Source of the DNA: Neisseria perflava
GTDB lineage: Bacteria > Pseudomonadota > Gammaproteobacteria > Burkholderiales > Neisseriaceae
NCBI RefSeq assembly: GCF_002863305.2
Contig: NZ_CP136962.1
Coordinates: forward strand, 1,364,001-1,428,000
Length of the DNA stretch: 64,000 bases
Reading direction: 5' to 3'
Shown piece by piece: positions 35,977 through 45,725 of this stretch. Each line of letters starts with the position of its first letter. Position 1 is the first letter of the stretch. Position numbers and translations under genes: made by a program. The notes beneath the pieces were generated by a model. It was not told the origin of the DNA. It searched no databases and saw only the letters and a list, made by a program, of their open reading frames with translations.

Positions 35977-36957
35977 CTAAACGTTATTTAAATGATTGTC
36001 TAATGCGACCGCTGCGCCGACGATGCCCGGAAACTCGCTCAATACGACATACACGGGAATGGCGGCAAGATAAGCTTCAAAGCGGCCTTTGTTTTCAAAG
36101 CGGCTGCGGAATGGAGACGTTTTAAAGTAATCCAACACGCGCGGGATAATGCCGCCACACAAATACACGCCGCCGCGCGCACCCAATGACAAAGCCAAAT
36201 TGGAAGCAACCGTACCCAACATGGCGCAGAAAATATCCAAAGTCTGACGGCAAATCGGCGATGTTCCGCTCAATGCCTTATCAGTGATTTCAGAAGGCTT
36301 CAGACGGCATTGTTTGATGTTGTCGCGCTTGGCCAATGCCTCGTAAATCAGGCTCAAGCCTGCGCCGCTCAAGAAACGCTCGGCAGAAACATGACCATAT
36401 TTGTTTTTAGCGTATTGCCAAATCAACACTTCCATATCGTCAAACGGCGGAAAACTGGTATGGCCGCCCTCGCCTGCCAACGCCACCCAGCCGGCAGCGC
36501 TGTGCACCAAACCGCTGACACCCAAACCGGTACCCGGGCCGATGACGGCTTTAGGCGCAAATTCGATTGGTTTTTGACCGCCGATTTGTACCAAGTCATT
36601 CTTTTCGGTTTTGGTCACTGCCAAAGCCTGGGCGGTAAAGTCGTTCAACAGAATCAACGTTTCAAAACCCAAAGCCTGACGGGTGGTTTCGATGGAAAAT
36701 GCCCAGTGGTGGTTGGTCATCTGCACCCAATCGCCTAAAATCGGATTGGCAATCGCAAAGGCAGCGTGCAAAACTTTCGGGCTGCCTGCGCGTTCCAAAT
36801 AAGTTTTGGCGGCATCAACGACGGTATCGTAATCTTTACAAGGTAAAACTTCAGCCTTCTCAATCACTTGTGGTGCAGTTTCAAGCGCAAAACGGGCATT
36901 CGTACCGCCGATATCGGCGACCAAACGAGGATAAGCTTCAGTGTGCATAGTAGACAT
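35977..36957 (-). CDS. glk: Glucokinase
   Basis: Glk phosphorylates glucose with ATP. The 326-residue protein has the phosphate motif [22 protein letters not shown] and the region [13 protein letters not shown] of the bacterial Glk (ROK-independent, E. coli-type) family. Its ATG lies inside the 3' end of pgl (20-bp overlap), indicating translational coupling. An alternative Met three codons in would also fit. It feeds glucose-6-phosphate to zwf and pgi. Confidence 0.96.
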   Translation of the reverse strand: MSTMHTEAYPRLVADIGGTNARFALETAPQVIEKAEVLPCKDYDTVVDAAKTYLERAGSPKVLHAAFAIANPILGDWVQMTNHHWAFSIETTRQALGFETLILLNDFTAQALAVTKTEKNDLVQIGGQKPIEFAPKAVIGPGTGLGVSGLVHSAAGWVALAGEGGHTSFPPFDDMEVLIWQYAKNKYGHVSAERFLSGAGLSLIYEALAKRDNIKQCRLKPSEITDKALSGTSPICRQTLDIFCAMLGTVASNLALSLGARGGVYLCGGIIPRVLDYFKTSPFRSRFENKGRFEAYLAAIPVYVVLSEFPGIVGAAVALDNHLNNV

Positions 36958-37633
36958 GGCAGTTAATTCCTTGGTGATTGAGAATCAGACTGGTCGGATA
37001 TTCGGTGTCGGTCCTTGCTGCTGCCTTGTCGAATACCGCTTTTTTCTCTGCGCCTTGAATGGCCAAAAATACATTCGGCGTCTTGGCAATCGCACCCAAA
37101 GTCATGCTCACACGCTCATGCGGCGCGGTAACCGGCGTAGTATGAATCAATGTCGGGTCATTGGCTTCATTGATTGCTGCCTGTAATTGAGGCGCTTGAG
37201 GGAACAACGACGCAGTATGCCCGTCTGAACCCATGCCCAACACCAGCACGTCAGGTTGCTTGTAATGTTTCAATGCATAAGCAACAACAACTTCAGGTTG
37301 TAATTCAGTTTCAGACTTTCCGTCTTCAACAACAGGAATCCATGTGGCAACGGCCGCGTTATTTTTGAGCAGATATTCGCGTACCAAGCCTGTATTGCTG
37401 TCGGCATGCGTGGTCGGGACAATACGCTCGTCCACCAAAGTAATGCCGACGTTTTGCCAATTTAAATCTTTTTGCGACAAAGCCTCGAAAAACGCGATCG
37501 GCGAACGACCGCCGGAAACGGCCAAAACCGCATGGCCTTTCTCATTCAGCGCGGCCTGCAATGCAGTGGCAACGGCATCGGCGAGAGCCTGCGCGGCAGT
37601 TGCAGCGTTTTCTTGTTCGTGCCAAACAAACAT
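36938..37633 (-). CDS. pgl: 6-phosphogluconolactonase
   Basis: Pgl hydrolyses 6-phosphogluconolactone, the product of Zwf. The 231 residues of this NagB-fold enzyme show [12 protein letters not shown] near the N-terminus and [13 protein letters not shown] in the middle. I chose the ATG at 37633 ([11 protein letters not shown]), which has GAAAGGACG upstream; earlier in-frame Met codons would read through the uptake sequence. It lies between zwf and glk in the operon, behind a DUS inverted pair. Confidence 0.96.
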   Translation of the reverse strand: MFVWHEQENAATAAQALADAVATALQAALNEKGHAVLAVSGGRSPIAFFEALSQKDLNWQNVGITLVDERIVPTTHADSNTGLVREYLLKNNAAVATWIPVVEDGKSETELQPEVVVAYALKHYKQPDVLVLGMGSDGHTASLFPQAPQLQAAINEANDPTLIHTTPVTAPHERVSMTLGAIAKTPNVFLAIQGAEKKAVFDKAAARTDTEYPTSLILNHQGINCHVYYAH

Positions 37634-37650
37634 GTTTCGTCCTTTCATGG

Positions 37651-37690
37651 TTTCAGACGGCCTTTTGTTGGAAAACAAGGCCGTCTGAAA
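37651..37690. terminator. DUS inverted pair between zwf and pgl
   Basis: TTTCAGACGGCCTT and AAGGCCGTCTGAAA are spaced by about 12 bases inside the presumed operon. It may attenuate transcription from zwf into pgl. Confidence 0.7.
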
Positions 37691-37696
37691 GAAATA

Positions 37697-39142
37697 TTAT
37701 TGCTCTTCGTGCCACTTGTTGCCGTCACGGGCCAACAGCGCGCGCGCAGCTTCAGGACCCCAAGAATGGGCTTCGTAAGCATGTGGAGGCGTTGTATTGT
37801 TCGCCCAGTTTTCCAAAATCGGCATCACATATTCCCAAGCGGCTTCGAGTTCGTCACGACGGTTGAACAAAGCGAGTTTGCCGTTAATCACATCCAGCAG
37901 CAGACGCTCATAAGCCTCGGCACGGCGGCCTTCGACGGCTGTACCCAAGTCCACGCCAATCGGTGTCACTTCGACTTTGTTGCCTGCACCCGGAGTTTTC
38001 ACTTGAGTGTAAAGGCGGACAGATTCGGTCGGTTGTAGTTCAATAACCAAACGATTCGGCGCAGGTTGGCTGTTGTCAAAAATATGGTTTTGCAGCGGAC
38101 GGAAGTTCAACACGATTTCCGCTACTTTGCCTGCCATGCGTTTGCCGGTACGCAGGTAGAAAGGTACACCTTTCCAGCGTTCGTTTTCGATTTCGGCTTT
38201 GATGGCGACATAGGTTTCAGTGAAACTGTCTTTCGGTACATCGACTTCTTCCAAATAGCCGTTCATGCCGTTTGCTGCAACATATTGGCCGCGAATAACA
38301 TTTTCGTTGACGGATTCGATGGTCAGCGGTTTCAGCGATTTGATGACTTTCACTTTCTCGTCGCGTACGGCATCGGCATCCAAGCTCACCGGAGCTTCCA
38401 TCGCAGTCATACAAAGCATTTGCATCAAGTGGTTTTGCACCATATCGCGCAATGCGCCGGTAATGTCGTAAAACTCACCGCGTTCTTCCACGCCCAACTG
38501 CTCGGCGATGGTCAGCTGTACACTTTCAATATATTTGTTGTTCCACAAAGGCTCGAACATCACATTGGCAAAACGCAAGGCCAGCAGGTTTTGCAGGCTT
38601 TCTTTACCCAAGTAATGGTCGATACGGTAGATTTGTTCTTCTTTAAAATAACGGGCGACATCGGTATTGATTTGTTGGGAAGAGGCCAAGTCCGTACCCA
38701 ACGGTTTTTCCAAAACCACGCGTACGTTATCGGCATTCAAACCGATTTCAGCAAGGTTTTCACAGGCTTGCGCAAAGAATTTCGGTGCAGTTGAGAGGTA
38801 GATCACGACATTTTCAGTATTCTTGCGTGCTTTTACCAAGTCGCCCAAAGCGATGAAGTCGTCTTTCTTTGTCACATCGACCTTCAAATACTCAAGACGT
38901 TGGATAAACGATGCCCACGCTTCTTCTGAGAAGTTTTGTTTGACATGGATTTTAGAATTCGTTTCCACTTTGGCCAAAAAGCCGGCGGTATCCAATTCGC
39001 TGCGGCTTACGCCCAAAATACGACCTTCGGGATGAAGCAAACCGGCTACATGCGCCTGATACAGGCAAGGCAAAAGTTTACGCATTGCCAAATCGCCGGT
39101 CGCGCCAAACAACACCAAATCAAAATTTGTCTGTGTACTCAT
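37697..39142 (-). CDS. zwf: Glucose-6-phosphate 1-dehydrogenase
   Basis: Zwf oxidises glucose-6-phosphate to the lactone with NAD(P)+. The 481-residue protein has the Rossmann motif LFGATGDLAMRKLLP and the catalytic motif YRIDHYLGKE. I chose the start MSTQTNFDLV at 39142; the frame continues upstream to 39175 without homology. It is the first gene of the leftward operon and faces edd across 484 bp that hold two HexR-like sites. Confidence 0.96.
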   Translation of the reverse strand: MSTQTNFDLVLFGATGDLAMRKLLPCLYQAHVAGLLHPEGRILGVSRSELDTAGFLAKVETNSKIHVKQNFSEEAWASFIQRLEYLKVDVTKKDDFIALGDLVKARKNTENVVIYLSTAPKFFAQACENLAEIGLNADNVRVVLEKPLGTDLASSQQINTDVARYFKEEQIYRIDHYLGKESLQNLLALRFANVMFEPLWNNKYIESVQLTIAEQLGVEERGEFYDITGALRDMVQNHLMQMLCMTAMEAPVSLDADAVRDEKVKVIKSLKPLTIESVNENVIRGQYVAANGMNGYLEEVDVPKDSFTETYVAIKAEIENERWKGVPFYLRTGKRMAGKVAEIVLNFRPLQNHIFDNSQPAPNRLVIELQPTESVRLYTQVKTPGAGNKVEVTPIGVDLGTAVEGRRAEAYERLLLDVINGKLALFNRRDELEAAWEYVMPILENWANNTTPPHAYEAHSWGPEAARALLARDGNKWHEEQ

Positions 39143-39286
39143 TGTTTCATCTCTCGTTGAGGAAGCTTGCTTCAAAACTTTTGGACTGTCGTCATCTATA
39201 AAAATCGATTAGAATCAAAAGCCTTTAAGCAATAAGCAGTAAAAAACCAATCGCCTGCACCAAAATTTCAAACAAGCGGGCTAATG

Positions 39287-39301
39287 AGTAGTAATACTAC
39301 A
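39287..39301. promoter_or_regulatory. HexR-like operator near zwf
   Basis: AGTAGTAATACTACA matches the reported HexR pattern TGTARTWWWAYTACA at 14 of 15 positions and is nearly a perfect dyad. It lies about 145 bp upstream of the zwf start. Confidence 0.65.
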
Positions 39302-39442
39302 CATGGCTACACATTTTGTCTATTCTCATTTTTACAAATTGTTTGATTTAACATAAAAGTTTGATGACTTTTGCAGCCTGCCATTTTACGAATTGACCAT
39401 ACCTCGATTTAAATCAAATTTCTTCCACTTAGTAAATTATTT

Positions 39443-39457
39443 TGTAACAAAATTACA
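39443..39457. promoter_or_regulatory. HexR-like operator at the edd promoter
   Basis: TGTAACAAAATTACA matches the HexR pattern at 14 of 15 positions. It ends about 10 bp before TATAAT (39468-39473), so a bound repressor would block the edd promoter. Confidence 0.7.
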
Positions 39458-39467
39458 GATTTTGTAC

Positions 39468-39473
39468 TATAAT
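39468..39473 (+). promoter_or_regulatory. Candidate -10 box for edd
   Basis: A consensus TATAAT sits 154 bp before the edd start. The -35 region overlaps the HexR-like site (TTGTAA or TAACAA), with non-ideal spacing. The rest of 39143-39626 is AT-rich, with uptake sequences near 39508 and 39543, and shows no gene. Confidence 0.55.
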
Positions 39474-39626
39474 ATGCGGACGCTTCGAAGAGAAAATCTT
39501 CAAATATTCAGACGGCCCATATTATTCATTCCCACAGCTCAAGGCTGTCTGAAGAAAACACCCAATACAAAAATCAGAAACGCGCAAACAAAATCCCTAT
39601 CATATCGTTTAGCCAGGAGACCACAC

Positions 39627-41462
39627 ATGAACCCCACTCCTATTCACCCGAAACTCGCCGAAATTACCGAGCGCATCATCGAGCGCAGCCGCCCGACGCG
39701 TGAAAAGTATCTGGCGAAAATCCGCAGCGCCAAACAGATGGGACGCTTAGAGCGCAACCAGCTCGGCTGCAGCAACTTGGCACACGGCTATGCCTCCATG
39801 CCTAAGAGCATCAAAATCGAAATGCTTCAGGAAACCGTCCCCAACTTAGGCATCATCACTGCCTACAATGACATGGTTTCCGCACACCAGCCGTTTAAAG
39901 ACTTCCCTGACCAAATCAAAGACGAAGCGCAGAAAAACGGCGCGACCGCCCAAGTCGCCGGCGGCACACCCGCCATGTGCGACGGCATCACGCAAGGCTA
40001 CGCCGGTATGGAATTGTCGCTGTTTTCCCGCGACGTGATTGCCATGAGTACCGCCATCGGTCTGTCACACCAAATGTTTGACGGCGGCCTGTTTATGGGC
40101 GTATGCGACAAAATCGTACCGGGTTTGATGATTGGCGCTTTGTCTTTCGGCCATATTCCGGGCATCTTCGTTCCGGCAGGCCCGATGTCCAGCGGTATCG
40201 GCAATAAAGAAAAAGCCCGTACCCGCCAACTTTTCGCCGAAGGCAAAGTCGGTCGCGATGCCTTGCTTGAAAGCGAAATGGGTTCTTACCACAGCCCGGG
40301 TACTTGTACCTTCTACGGTACCGCCAACTCCAACCAAATGATGATGGAAATGATGGGCGTACACCTGCCTGCTGCCGCCTTCGTCCATCCCTATACCGAC
40401 CTGCGTGAAGCTCTGACCCGCTACGCAGCCGGACACCTCGCACGCGGCATCAAAAACGGCACCATCAAACCATTGGGCGAAATGTTGACCGAAAAATCCT
40501 TCATCAACGCCCTGATCGGCCTGATGGCAACCGGCGGCTCAACCAACCACACCATGCACCTCGTTGCTATGGCGCGTGCCGCAGGCGTGATTTTGAACTG
40601 GGACGACTTCGACGAAATTTCTTCCATCATCCCATTGCTGATCCGTGTGTATCCAAACGGCAAAGCCGACGTGAACCACTTTACCGCTGCCGGCGGCCTG
40701 CCTTTCGTCATCCGCGAATTGCTGGACGCAGGCCTGTTGCACGACGATGTCGATACCGTCGTCGGACACGGTATGCGCCACTACACTAAAGAGCCTTTCC
40801 TCATCGACGGCAAACTCGAATGGCGAGAAGCCCCCGAAACCAGCGGCAACGACGACATCCTGCGCAAAGCCGATAACCCGTTCTCCCCAGACGGCGGTCT
40901 GCGCCTGATGAAAGGCAACATCGGACGAGGCGTGATTAAAGTGTCCGCCGTGCGCGAAGGCTGCCGTATTATCGAAGCGCCCGCCATCGTGTTCAACGAC
41001 CAGCGCGAAGTATTGGCCGCATTTGAACGTGGCGAGTTGGAACGCGATTTCGTCTGCGTCGTCCGCTACCAAGGCCCGCGCGCCAACGGTATGCCCGAAT
41101 TGCACAAACTGACTCCGCCTTTGGGCATCCTGCAAGACCGCGGCTTTAAAGTGGCGTTGCTGACCGACGGCCGTATGTCCGGCGCGTCCGGCAAAGTTCC
41201 AGCCTCCATCCACATGACGCCCGAAGCCTTGATGGGCGGCAACATCGCCAAAATCCGTACCGGCGACTTGATCCGCTTCGACTCCGTTACCGGCGAACTC
41301 AACGTCCTGATTAACGAAGCAGAATGGAACGCCCGCGAAGTCGAACGCATCGACTTGAGCGCGAACCAACAAGGTTGCGGCCGCGAACTTTTCGCCAACT
41401 TCCGCAGCATGACCAGCAGCGCAGAAACCGGTGCCATGAGCTTCGGCGGCGAATTTGCCTAA
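39627..41462 (+). CDS. edd: Phosphogluconate dehydratase
   Basis: Edd converts 6-phosphogluconate to 2-keto-3-deoxy-6-phosphogluconate, the first committed Entner-Doudoroff step. The 611 residues belong to the IlvD/Edd iron-sulfur dehydratases, with GGTPAMCDGITQG, GTCTFYGTANSNQM (cluster Cys), ATGGSTNHTMHL and the C-terminal TDGRMSGASGKVP. I chose the ATG at 39627 with AGGAGA upstream; the open frame before it covers the promoter and operator. eda follows after 90 bp. Confidence 0.97.
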   Translation: MNPTPIHPKLAEITERIIERSRPTREKYLAKIRSAKQMGRLERNQLGCSNLAHGYASMPKSIKIEMLQETVPNLGIITAYNDMVSAHQPFKDFPDQIKDEAQKNGATAQVAGGTPAMCDGITQGYAGMELSLFSRDVIAMSTAIGLSHQMFDGGLFMGVCDKIVPGLMIGALSFGHIPGIFVPAGPMSSGIGNKEKARTRQLFAEGKVGRDALLESEMGSYHSPGTCTFYGTANSNQMMMEMMGVHLPAAAFVHPYTDLREALTRYAAGHLARGIKNGTIKPLGEMLTEKSFINALIGLMATGGSTNHTMHLVAMARAAGVILNWDDFDEISSIIPLLIRVYPNGKADVNHFTAAGGLPFVIRELLDAGLLHDDVDTVVGHGMRHYTKEPFLIDGKLEWREAPETSGNDDILRKADNPFSPDGGLRLMKGNIGRGVIKVSAVREGCRIIEAPAIVFNDQREVLAAFERGELERDFVCVVRYQGPRANGMPELHKLTPPLGILQDRGFKVALLTDGRMSGASGKVPASIHMTPEALMGGNIAKIRTGDLIRFDSVTGELNVLINEAEWNAREVERIDLSANQQGCGRELFANFRSMTSSAETGAMSFGGEFA

Positions 41463-41466
41463 ACCC

Positions 41467-41504
41467 TTTTCAGACGGCCTCTTAAAACAAACAGGCCGTC
41501 TGAA
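41467..41504. terminator. DUS inverted pair between edd and eda
   Basis: TTTTCAGACGGCCT and AGGCCGTCTGAAA flank a loop of about 13 bases. It may reduce readthrough from edd into eda. Confidence 0.7.
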
Positions 41505-41552
41505 ACCATGTTAACGACCCTATTACGATACAGTCCCCAACGGAGACCTAAA

Positions 41553-42191
41553 ATGTCTAAACTGACCCCTCGTGAAATTCTGACTGCCGGCGCAGTTGTG
41601 CCGGTAATGGCGATTGACGACTTGAGTACTGCCGTCGATTTATCCCATGCCCTTGTCGAAGGTGGCATTCCCACCCTCGAAATCACCCTGCGCACCCCTG
41701 TCGGCCTCGACGCCATCCGTCTGATTGCCAAAGAAGTGCCCAACGCCATCGTCGGCGCGGGTACGGTAACCAATCCCGAGCAGCTCAAAGCCGTCGAAGA
41801 CGCAGGCGCGGTTTTCGCTATCAGCCCGGGTTTGCACGAATCCCTCGCCAAAGCCAGCCACAACAGCGGCATCCCCCTGATTCCCGGCGTTGCCACTCCG
41901 GGCGAAGTCCAACTGGCTTTGGAACACGGCATCGATACACTCAAACTCTTCCCTGCCGAAGTCGTCGGTGGCAAAGCCATGCTCAAGGCCCTGTACGGCC
42001 CTTACGCCGACGTGCGCTTCTGCCCGACCGGCGGCATCAGCCTGGCAACTGCTCCCGAATACTTGGCACTGCCTAATGTCTTGTGCGTCGGCGGCTCATG
42101 GCTGACTCCGAAAGAAGCCATCAAAAACAAAGACTGGGATACCATCACCCGTCTGGCTCGCGAAGCTGCCGCTTTGAAACCAAAAGCCTAA
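41553..42191 (+). CDS. eda: 2-dehydro-3-deoxy-phosphogluconate aldolase
   Basis: Eda cleaves KDPG to pyruvate and glyceraldehyde-3-phosphate. The 212-residue trimeric class I aldolase shows the catalytic Glu in LEITLRTP and the Schiff-base Lys in TLKLFPAE. I chose the ATG at 41553 (MSKLTPREIL), preceded by CGGAGACC. A start 45 bp upstream overlaps the uptake sequence. Together with edd it completes the Entner-Doudoroff route begun by zwf and pgl. Confidence 0.96.
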   Translation: MSKLTPREILTAGAVVPVMAIDDLSTAVDLSHALVEGGIPTLEITLRTPVGLDAIRLIAKEVPNAIVGAGTVTNPEQLKAVEDAGAVFAISPGLHESLAKASHNSGIPLIPGVATPGEVQLALEHGIDTLKLFPAEVVGGKAMLKALYGPYADVRFCPTGGISLATAPEYLALPNVLCVGGSWLTPKEAIKNKDWDTITRLAREAAALKPKA

Positions 42192-42213
42192 TCAGGTTAT
42201 AGGTTAAAAAAGA

Positions 42214-42248
42214 AAAGGCCGTCTGAATATGATTTCAGACGGCCTTTT
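42214..42248. terminator. Bidirectional DUS terminator after eda
   Basis: AAAAGGCCGTCTGAAT pairs with its inverted copy and runs into T residues, between convergent eda and the FAD oxidoreductase gene. Confidence 0.85.
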
Positions 42249-42256
42249 TATATCAA

Positions 42257-43861
42257 TTAAGCCAACACTTTCCGTGCCGCTTCCACACCCCAATACAAAG
42301 CCTCTTCAAATACCGAATAGCTGCTTAAATCACTGTGTGCAAACAATAATCCAGCATTTCGGTTTCTGATTTTTAATAAAGCCTCATCGCTTAAATAGCC
42401 GGGCTTCGGCACGCTCATGCCATGCCCGCGAACGGTAATGTCAACATGGGAAACGTGCCGCCAAAAGCCTTCGCCGTAAGCGGTAAGCAGATCTTGGGCG
42501 GCAAGCTGGAGCAACTCTTCGTCACTTGCTTCAAGTAGCTGGCGGCGGACGGCTTGTGGCGTATCGTGGTTGAGCGCGGCGTAGGCGGTAAAAATCGTGC
42601 GTTCAGGACGGGCAACCCGAATAAACTGGTTGGTCGCAACAACATAGCCTAGCCCTTGGCTGCCGTAAACCACGTTGTCCCACGCAAGTTCGCTGTTGTT
42701 TTTTTCTTTCGGAAAACTGTGCAGTTCAAAATTAGAAACCAGCCATGGCGCGTATTCGGGGATGTCCAGACCAAATTGTTCAGGAGATTCAATAATGCGG
42801 GCGGCAACCATCAGCGGCATGGCGGAGATAACGTGTTGCGCGGTGACGGCAACGGTTTCCTCTTTTGCATTATCACGCAGCCACACTTCAATCCGGCCGT
42901 CTGAAAGCGGTTTGACTTTGACGGCAGAAGCATTAACCGAAGCAGGTTTCTCCAAACGGATACGGTTTTCAGACGGCCATTGCCAGCCTTCCTGCAAACC
43001 GGCATGACGGCGCAGGTTTGCAGAAAGATGTGCCAAACCTTCGGGCCAGGTAAGGACGGTTTCCGCGCTGTTGCGGGCGGCAAAATAATGCAGTCCGGCA
43101 AAGGCAGACACTTGCCCGATACCTTGTCCATAATCGTCGCGGCAACAATAATCGAGATACCATAAAAGCTCGGGCGAGTGGTAACCTTCTTGCTCAAGCC
43201 ATTGTTTGAACGTTAAATCATCAAGTTTGCGCCATGTCTCATCTACCGATGACAGCGCAATCGGAATGGCAAAAATTTTCTTACCGTCATTGCCGTAAGC
43301 CTGTTTCAGACGGCCTATCAAATCAAAAAACCGTTTGGAATCCGCATCTTCTTTCGGCAATAAATGTTCCACCCATTTATCCTGATATAAGAGGCGCGAT
43401 TCGGGCGCATAGACCAAATCGGTTTCCCTAAAGCTGCCGTCTGACTGCAAAATACCGAAATCCGCCAGCATCTCGCGCACATACACGCTTTCTTTCGACG
43501 GCAAAGCCAAATAATGCGCACCACTCGGCGCTTTCAGGCCGTCTGAAGACGTATAGGCGGCATTGTTGCCATTGCGTTCAAACCCTTCTGCCAACAATAC
43601 ATCGCGGTGATTATGCTTCGCCAAATACCACAACGCCCCCAACCCAGCCGCACCGCCGCCGAGTATCAACGTATTGCACTCATAACGACGAGCCGGCGCT
43701 TGCAACAATTTTCGATCGCGCAACAAATGCCCCAGCGGCAAGCCGACACGGTTAATAGAAACCGACGGTTTGCGGTTGAAGTATTTGTAAGTCTGCCAAG
43801 AAAAAGCAGAAGCAGCGCCAAGCGCGGCGGTATAGCTGAGAAATTGACGGCGGGTTAGCAT
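42257..43861 (-). CDS. Tat-exported FAD-dependent oxidoreductase (amine-oxidase-like)
   Basis: A 534-residue protein with an N-terminal twin-arginine signal (TRRQFLSYTAALGAASAF). An FAD/NAD Rossmann motif follows (LILGGGAAGLGALWYL, about residues 65-80). The C-terminal end LFAHSDLSSYSVFEEALYWG-VEAA resembles the FAD-closing motif of flavin amine oxidases. It should be a periplasmic flavoenzyme. It is the last gene of the leftward run SPFH, DUF4178, speD, DUF4178. A role in oxidising a polyamine or similar amine is suggested by that context only. One uptake sequence pair and several single copies lie inside it. Confidence 0.82.
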   Translation of the reverse strand: MLTRRQFLSYTAALGAASAFSWQTYKYFNRKPSVSINRVGLPLGHLLRDRKLLQAPARRYECNTLILGGGAAGLGALWYLAKHNHRDVLLAEGFERNGNNAAYTSSDGLKAPSGAHYLALPSKESVYVREMLADFGILQSDGSFRETDLVYAPESRLLYQDKWVEHLLPKEDADSKRFFDLIGRLKQAYGNDGKKIFAIPIALSSVDETWRKLDDLTFKQWLEQEGYHSPELLWYLDYCCRDDYGQGIGQVSAFAGLHYFAARNSAETVLTWPEGLAHLSANLRRHAGLQEGWQWPSENRIRLEKPASVNASAVKVKPLSDGRIEVWLRDNAKEETVAVTAQHVISAMPLMVAARIIESPEQFGLDIPEYAPWLVSNFELHSFPKEKNNSELAWDNVVYGSQGLGYVVATNQFIRVARPERTIFTAYAALNHDTPQAVRRQLLEASDEELLQLAAQDLLTAYGEGFWRHVSHVDITVRGHGMSVPKPGYLSDEALLKIRNRNAGLLFAHSDLSSYSVFEEALYWGVEAARKVLA

Positions 43862-43928
43862 GTTTTATAAAAAGGTCGTCTGAAAAAATAAAAGTAAAAC
43901 GGCACAACGAAGTTAAACAGATCTCACG

Positions 43929-45620
43929 TTATTTATGCCCTGCCGAATAACCATGATAGGAGCTGCCGGAATGCGATGAGTCGCTGTCTTCAGCTTTGAC
44001 ATAGTTGAACAAGACGGTAAGGAAAATGATGAAAGCAAAGAAAATAATCGTCCCTACCCGTTCTTCTTCGTAATCACGATCGTTTTTATATCTGTCAGAA
44101 ACCCATATCCATACCAACGCACACAGACTGACCACTATACCGACAGGACTACGTAGATGCGGCGACAGCCAGGCCGGAAGGTTGACGATGATAAGAATCA
44201 GCATAGCAATGATACGGGCTACATTATCTCTACTCCCAACATTTCTATTGTCGCCCTTCAGCCAGTAAGAGAGCATCTCCTTAGTATCAAAAGACAGGCC
44301 GAATGCCTTTCTCATTTGACGGTAAGACACAGGACTGCTTTTACTCCAGACTATTTCATCCTTGCTCTGCTCAGAACACAGAATGACATTCCGGCCATAA
44401 CTTTTCTTGCCGCTATATTCCTTGTAATGAAGCAAATCGCCTTGTTTGACTTTCCAATAAAAAGCACCAGCCGCTGCCTCGACCTGCCCGCGGTAATGAT
44501 CAATCAACATTTCACCGGCAGGATTGCCACTTGAATCAAAGTCCGGCCATGTTTGTAAGGTTTCTGACAGCCGCCAGCGTTTTCCAGACTCAATCAGCCA
44601 GGCAAACCCTTGTTGAGTGTTATAAAGCAGATATTCCGTCCAGTATTCGGACTGATTTTGGTTATAGGACGATATTTCGGCAAATCTTACAGCCCCGATA
44701 ATCAGATATTCTGTATCGTTCAGACGGCCTTTCGTACCTATGGAAAGTGTAAACAAGTTTTCTTGTTCTTTCCTTTGGGCATTTGCCTCCATCAACACAA
44801 CAGTATCTTTTGTCGTGTTCAAACTGCTGCCGCAAGACTGACACAAAAGGAAAGAAGTAACACCACTTGGCCAATGGACAGGAGCGCCGCAATGCGGGCA
44901 GTTTTCAGAAAGAATCTCTCCTTTCAGACAGCCTGCACTTTCACGGATTTCATCATCACTGCGCTTATTTTCCAGCCTCAAACTGTCCAAACTGACTATG
45001 CGTCCGGAGTAGGAGTCCATTGGAAAAGTCGAATAATCCAAGGTCAAAAACAAATTGCCGCGTCGCCAGTCGCAAACCTCGCCTGTCGCTTGATTCCCAG
45101 ATAAATTGAACGGCAATTCGCCTTGCGCATCAGTATTACGGTAATGTATGGTGCGGACGTCTGACGCAATAAAGGTTTGGCCATTAAAGACCAACGAACT
45201 GGAGCCGGCTTTCACCGACTTAAAATTTTTCGGCCCCCGTCTCCTCTTCTGAGCAAGCAAACAAGTCATCGCATATAAATCGCCAACCTCGGAAAGCCAG
45301 CCGGTCTGCCCGTCATCAAACAAGACATACCATTCATTCCATGCGCCGACATCGTAATGCACCTGCAATCGCCCAATCAGCGTAAATTTCCGATCGTCAA
45401 AAACGCCTCTCGTTCCAATCTGCAACGGACTGAAATCCTCCAGCAGCGCAGAATCACGCCCTGAATTGGCAACAAAATATCCGCTTCTCCCCTTACCGCT
45501 TCTAGCAACCAGCATACTGCGGCAATGACCACACACCAGCGTCACGGCAGTAGCGGAATACGCCTCCACAGGCGCACCACAGCTTGGGCAATCGGTTTTA
45601 AAAAAAGGCGTTTTTTCCAT
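43929..45620 (-). CDS. DUF4178 zinc-ribbon membrane protein A
   Basis: A 563-residue protein of unknown function. Its N-terminal zinc ribbon uses Cys11, Cys14, Cys30 and Cys33. A first DUF4178-like domain (about residues 60-220, with LQIGTRGVFDDRKFTLIGRL) is followed by a second ribbon (CPHCGAPVHW and CQSCGSSL) and a second DUF4178 domain. Two or three transmembrane segments (about residues 470-550) come next, then a short Ser/Gly/His tail ending GHK. Its paralogue at 46088 has the same layout, and speD lies between them. Such proteins co-occur with SPFH proteins and SpeD in other bacteria and are thought to act in membrane stress; the mechanism is unknown. Confidence 0.85.
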   Translation of the reverse strand: MEKTPFFKTDCPSCGAPVEAYSATAVTLVCGHCRSMLVARSGKGRSGYFVANSGRDSALLEDFSPLQIGTRGVFDDRKFTLIGRLQVHYDVGAWNEWYVLFDDGQTGWLSEVGDLYAMTCLLAQKRRRGPKNFKSVKAGSSSLVFNGQTFIASDVRTIHYRNTDAQGELPFNLSGNQATGEVCDWRRGNLFLTLDYSTFPMDSYSGRIVSLDSLRLENKRSDDEIRESAGCLKGEILSENCPHCGAPVHWPSGVTSFLLCQSCGSSLNTTKDTVVLMEANAQRKEQENLFTLSIGTKGRLNDTEYLIIGAVRFAEISSYNQNQSEYWTEYLLYNTQQGFAWLIESGKRWRLSETLQTWPDFDSSGNPAGEMLIDHYRGQVEAAAGAFYWKVKQGDLLHYKEYSGKKSYGRNVILCSEQSKDEIVWSKSSPVSYRQMRKAFGLSFDTKEMLSYWLKGDNRNVGSRDNVARIIAMLILIIVNLPAWLSPHLRSPVGIVVSLCALVWIWVSDRYKNDRDYEEERVGTIIFFAFIIFLTVLFNYVKAEDSDSSHSGSSYHGYSAGHK

Positions 45621-45658
45621 ATAACGTCAATATTTCAGTTTAATCAGCACAAGGTTTA

Positions 45659-45699
45659 AGGCCGTCTGAAAACGGATTGAATATGCTTTCAGACGGCCT
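45659..45699. terminator. DUS inverted pair between speD and DUF4178-A
   Basis: AAGGCCGTCTGAAAA and its inverted copy flank a loop of about 12 bases. It may separate the downstream genes from the speD transcript in part. Confidence 0.75.
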
Positions 45700-45725
45700 G
45701 ACAGATTTTATTGTTCAACCGATGG

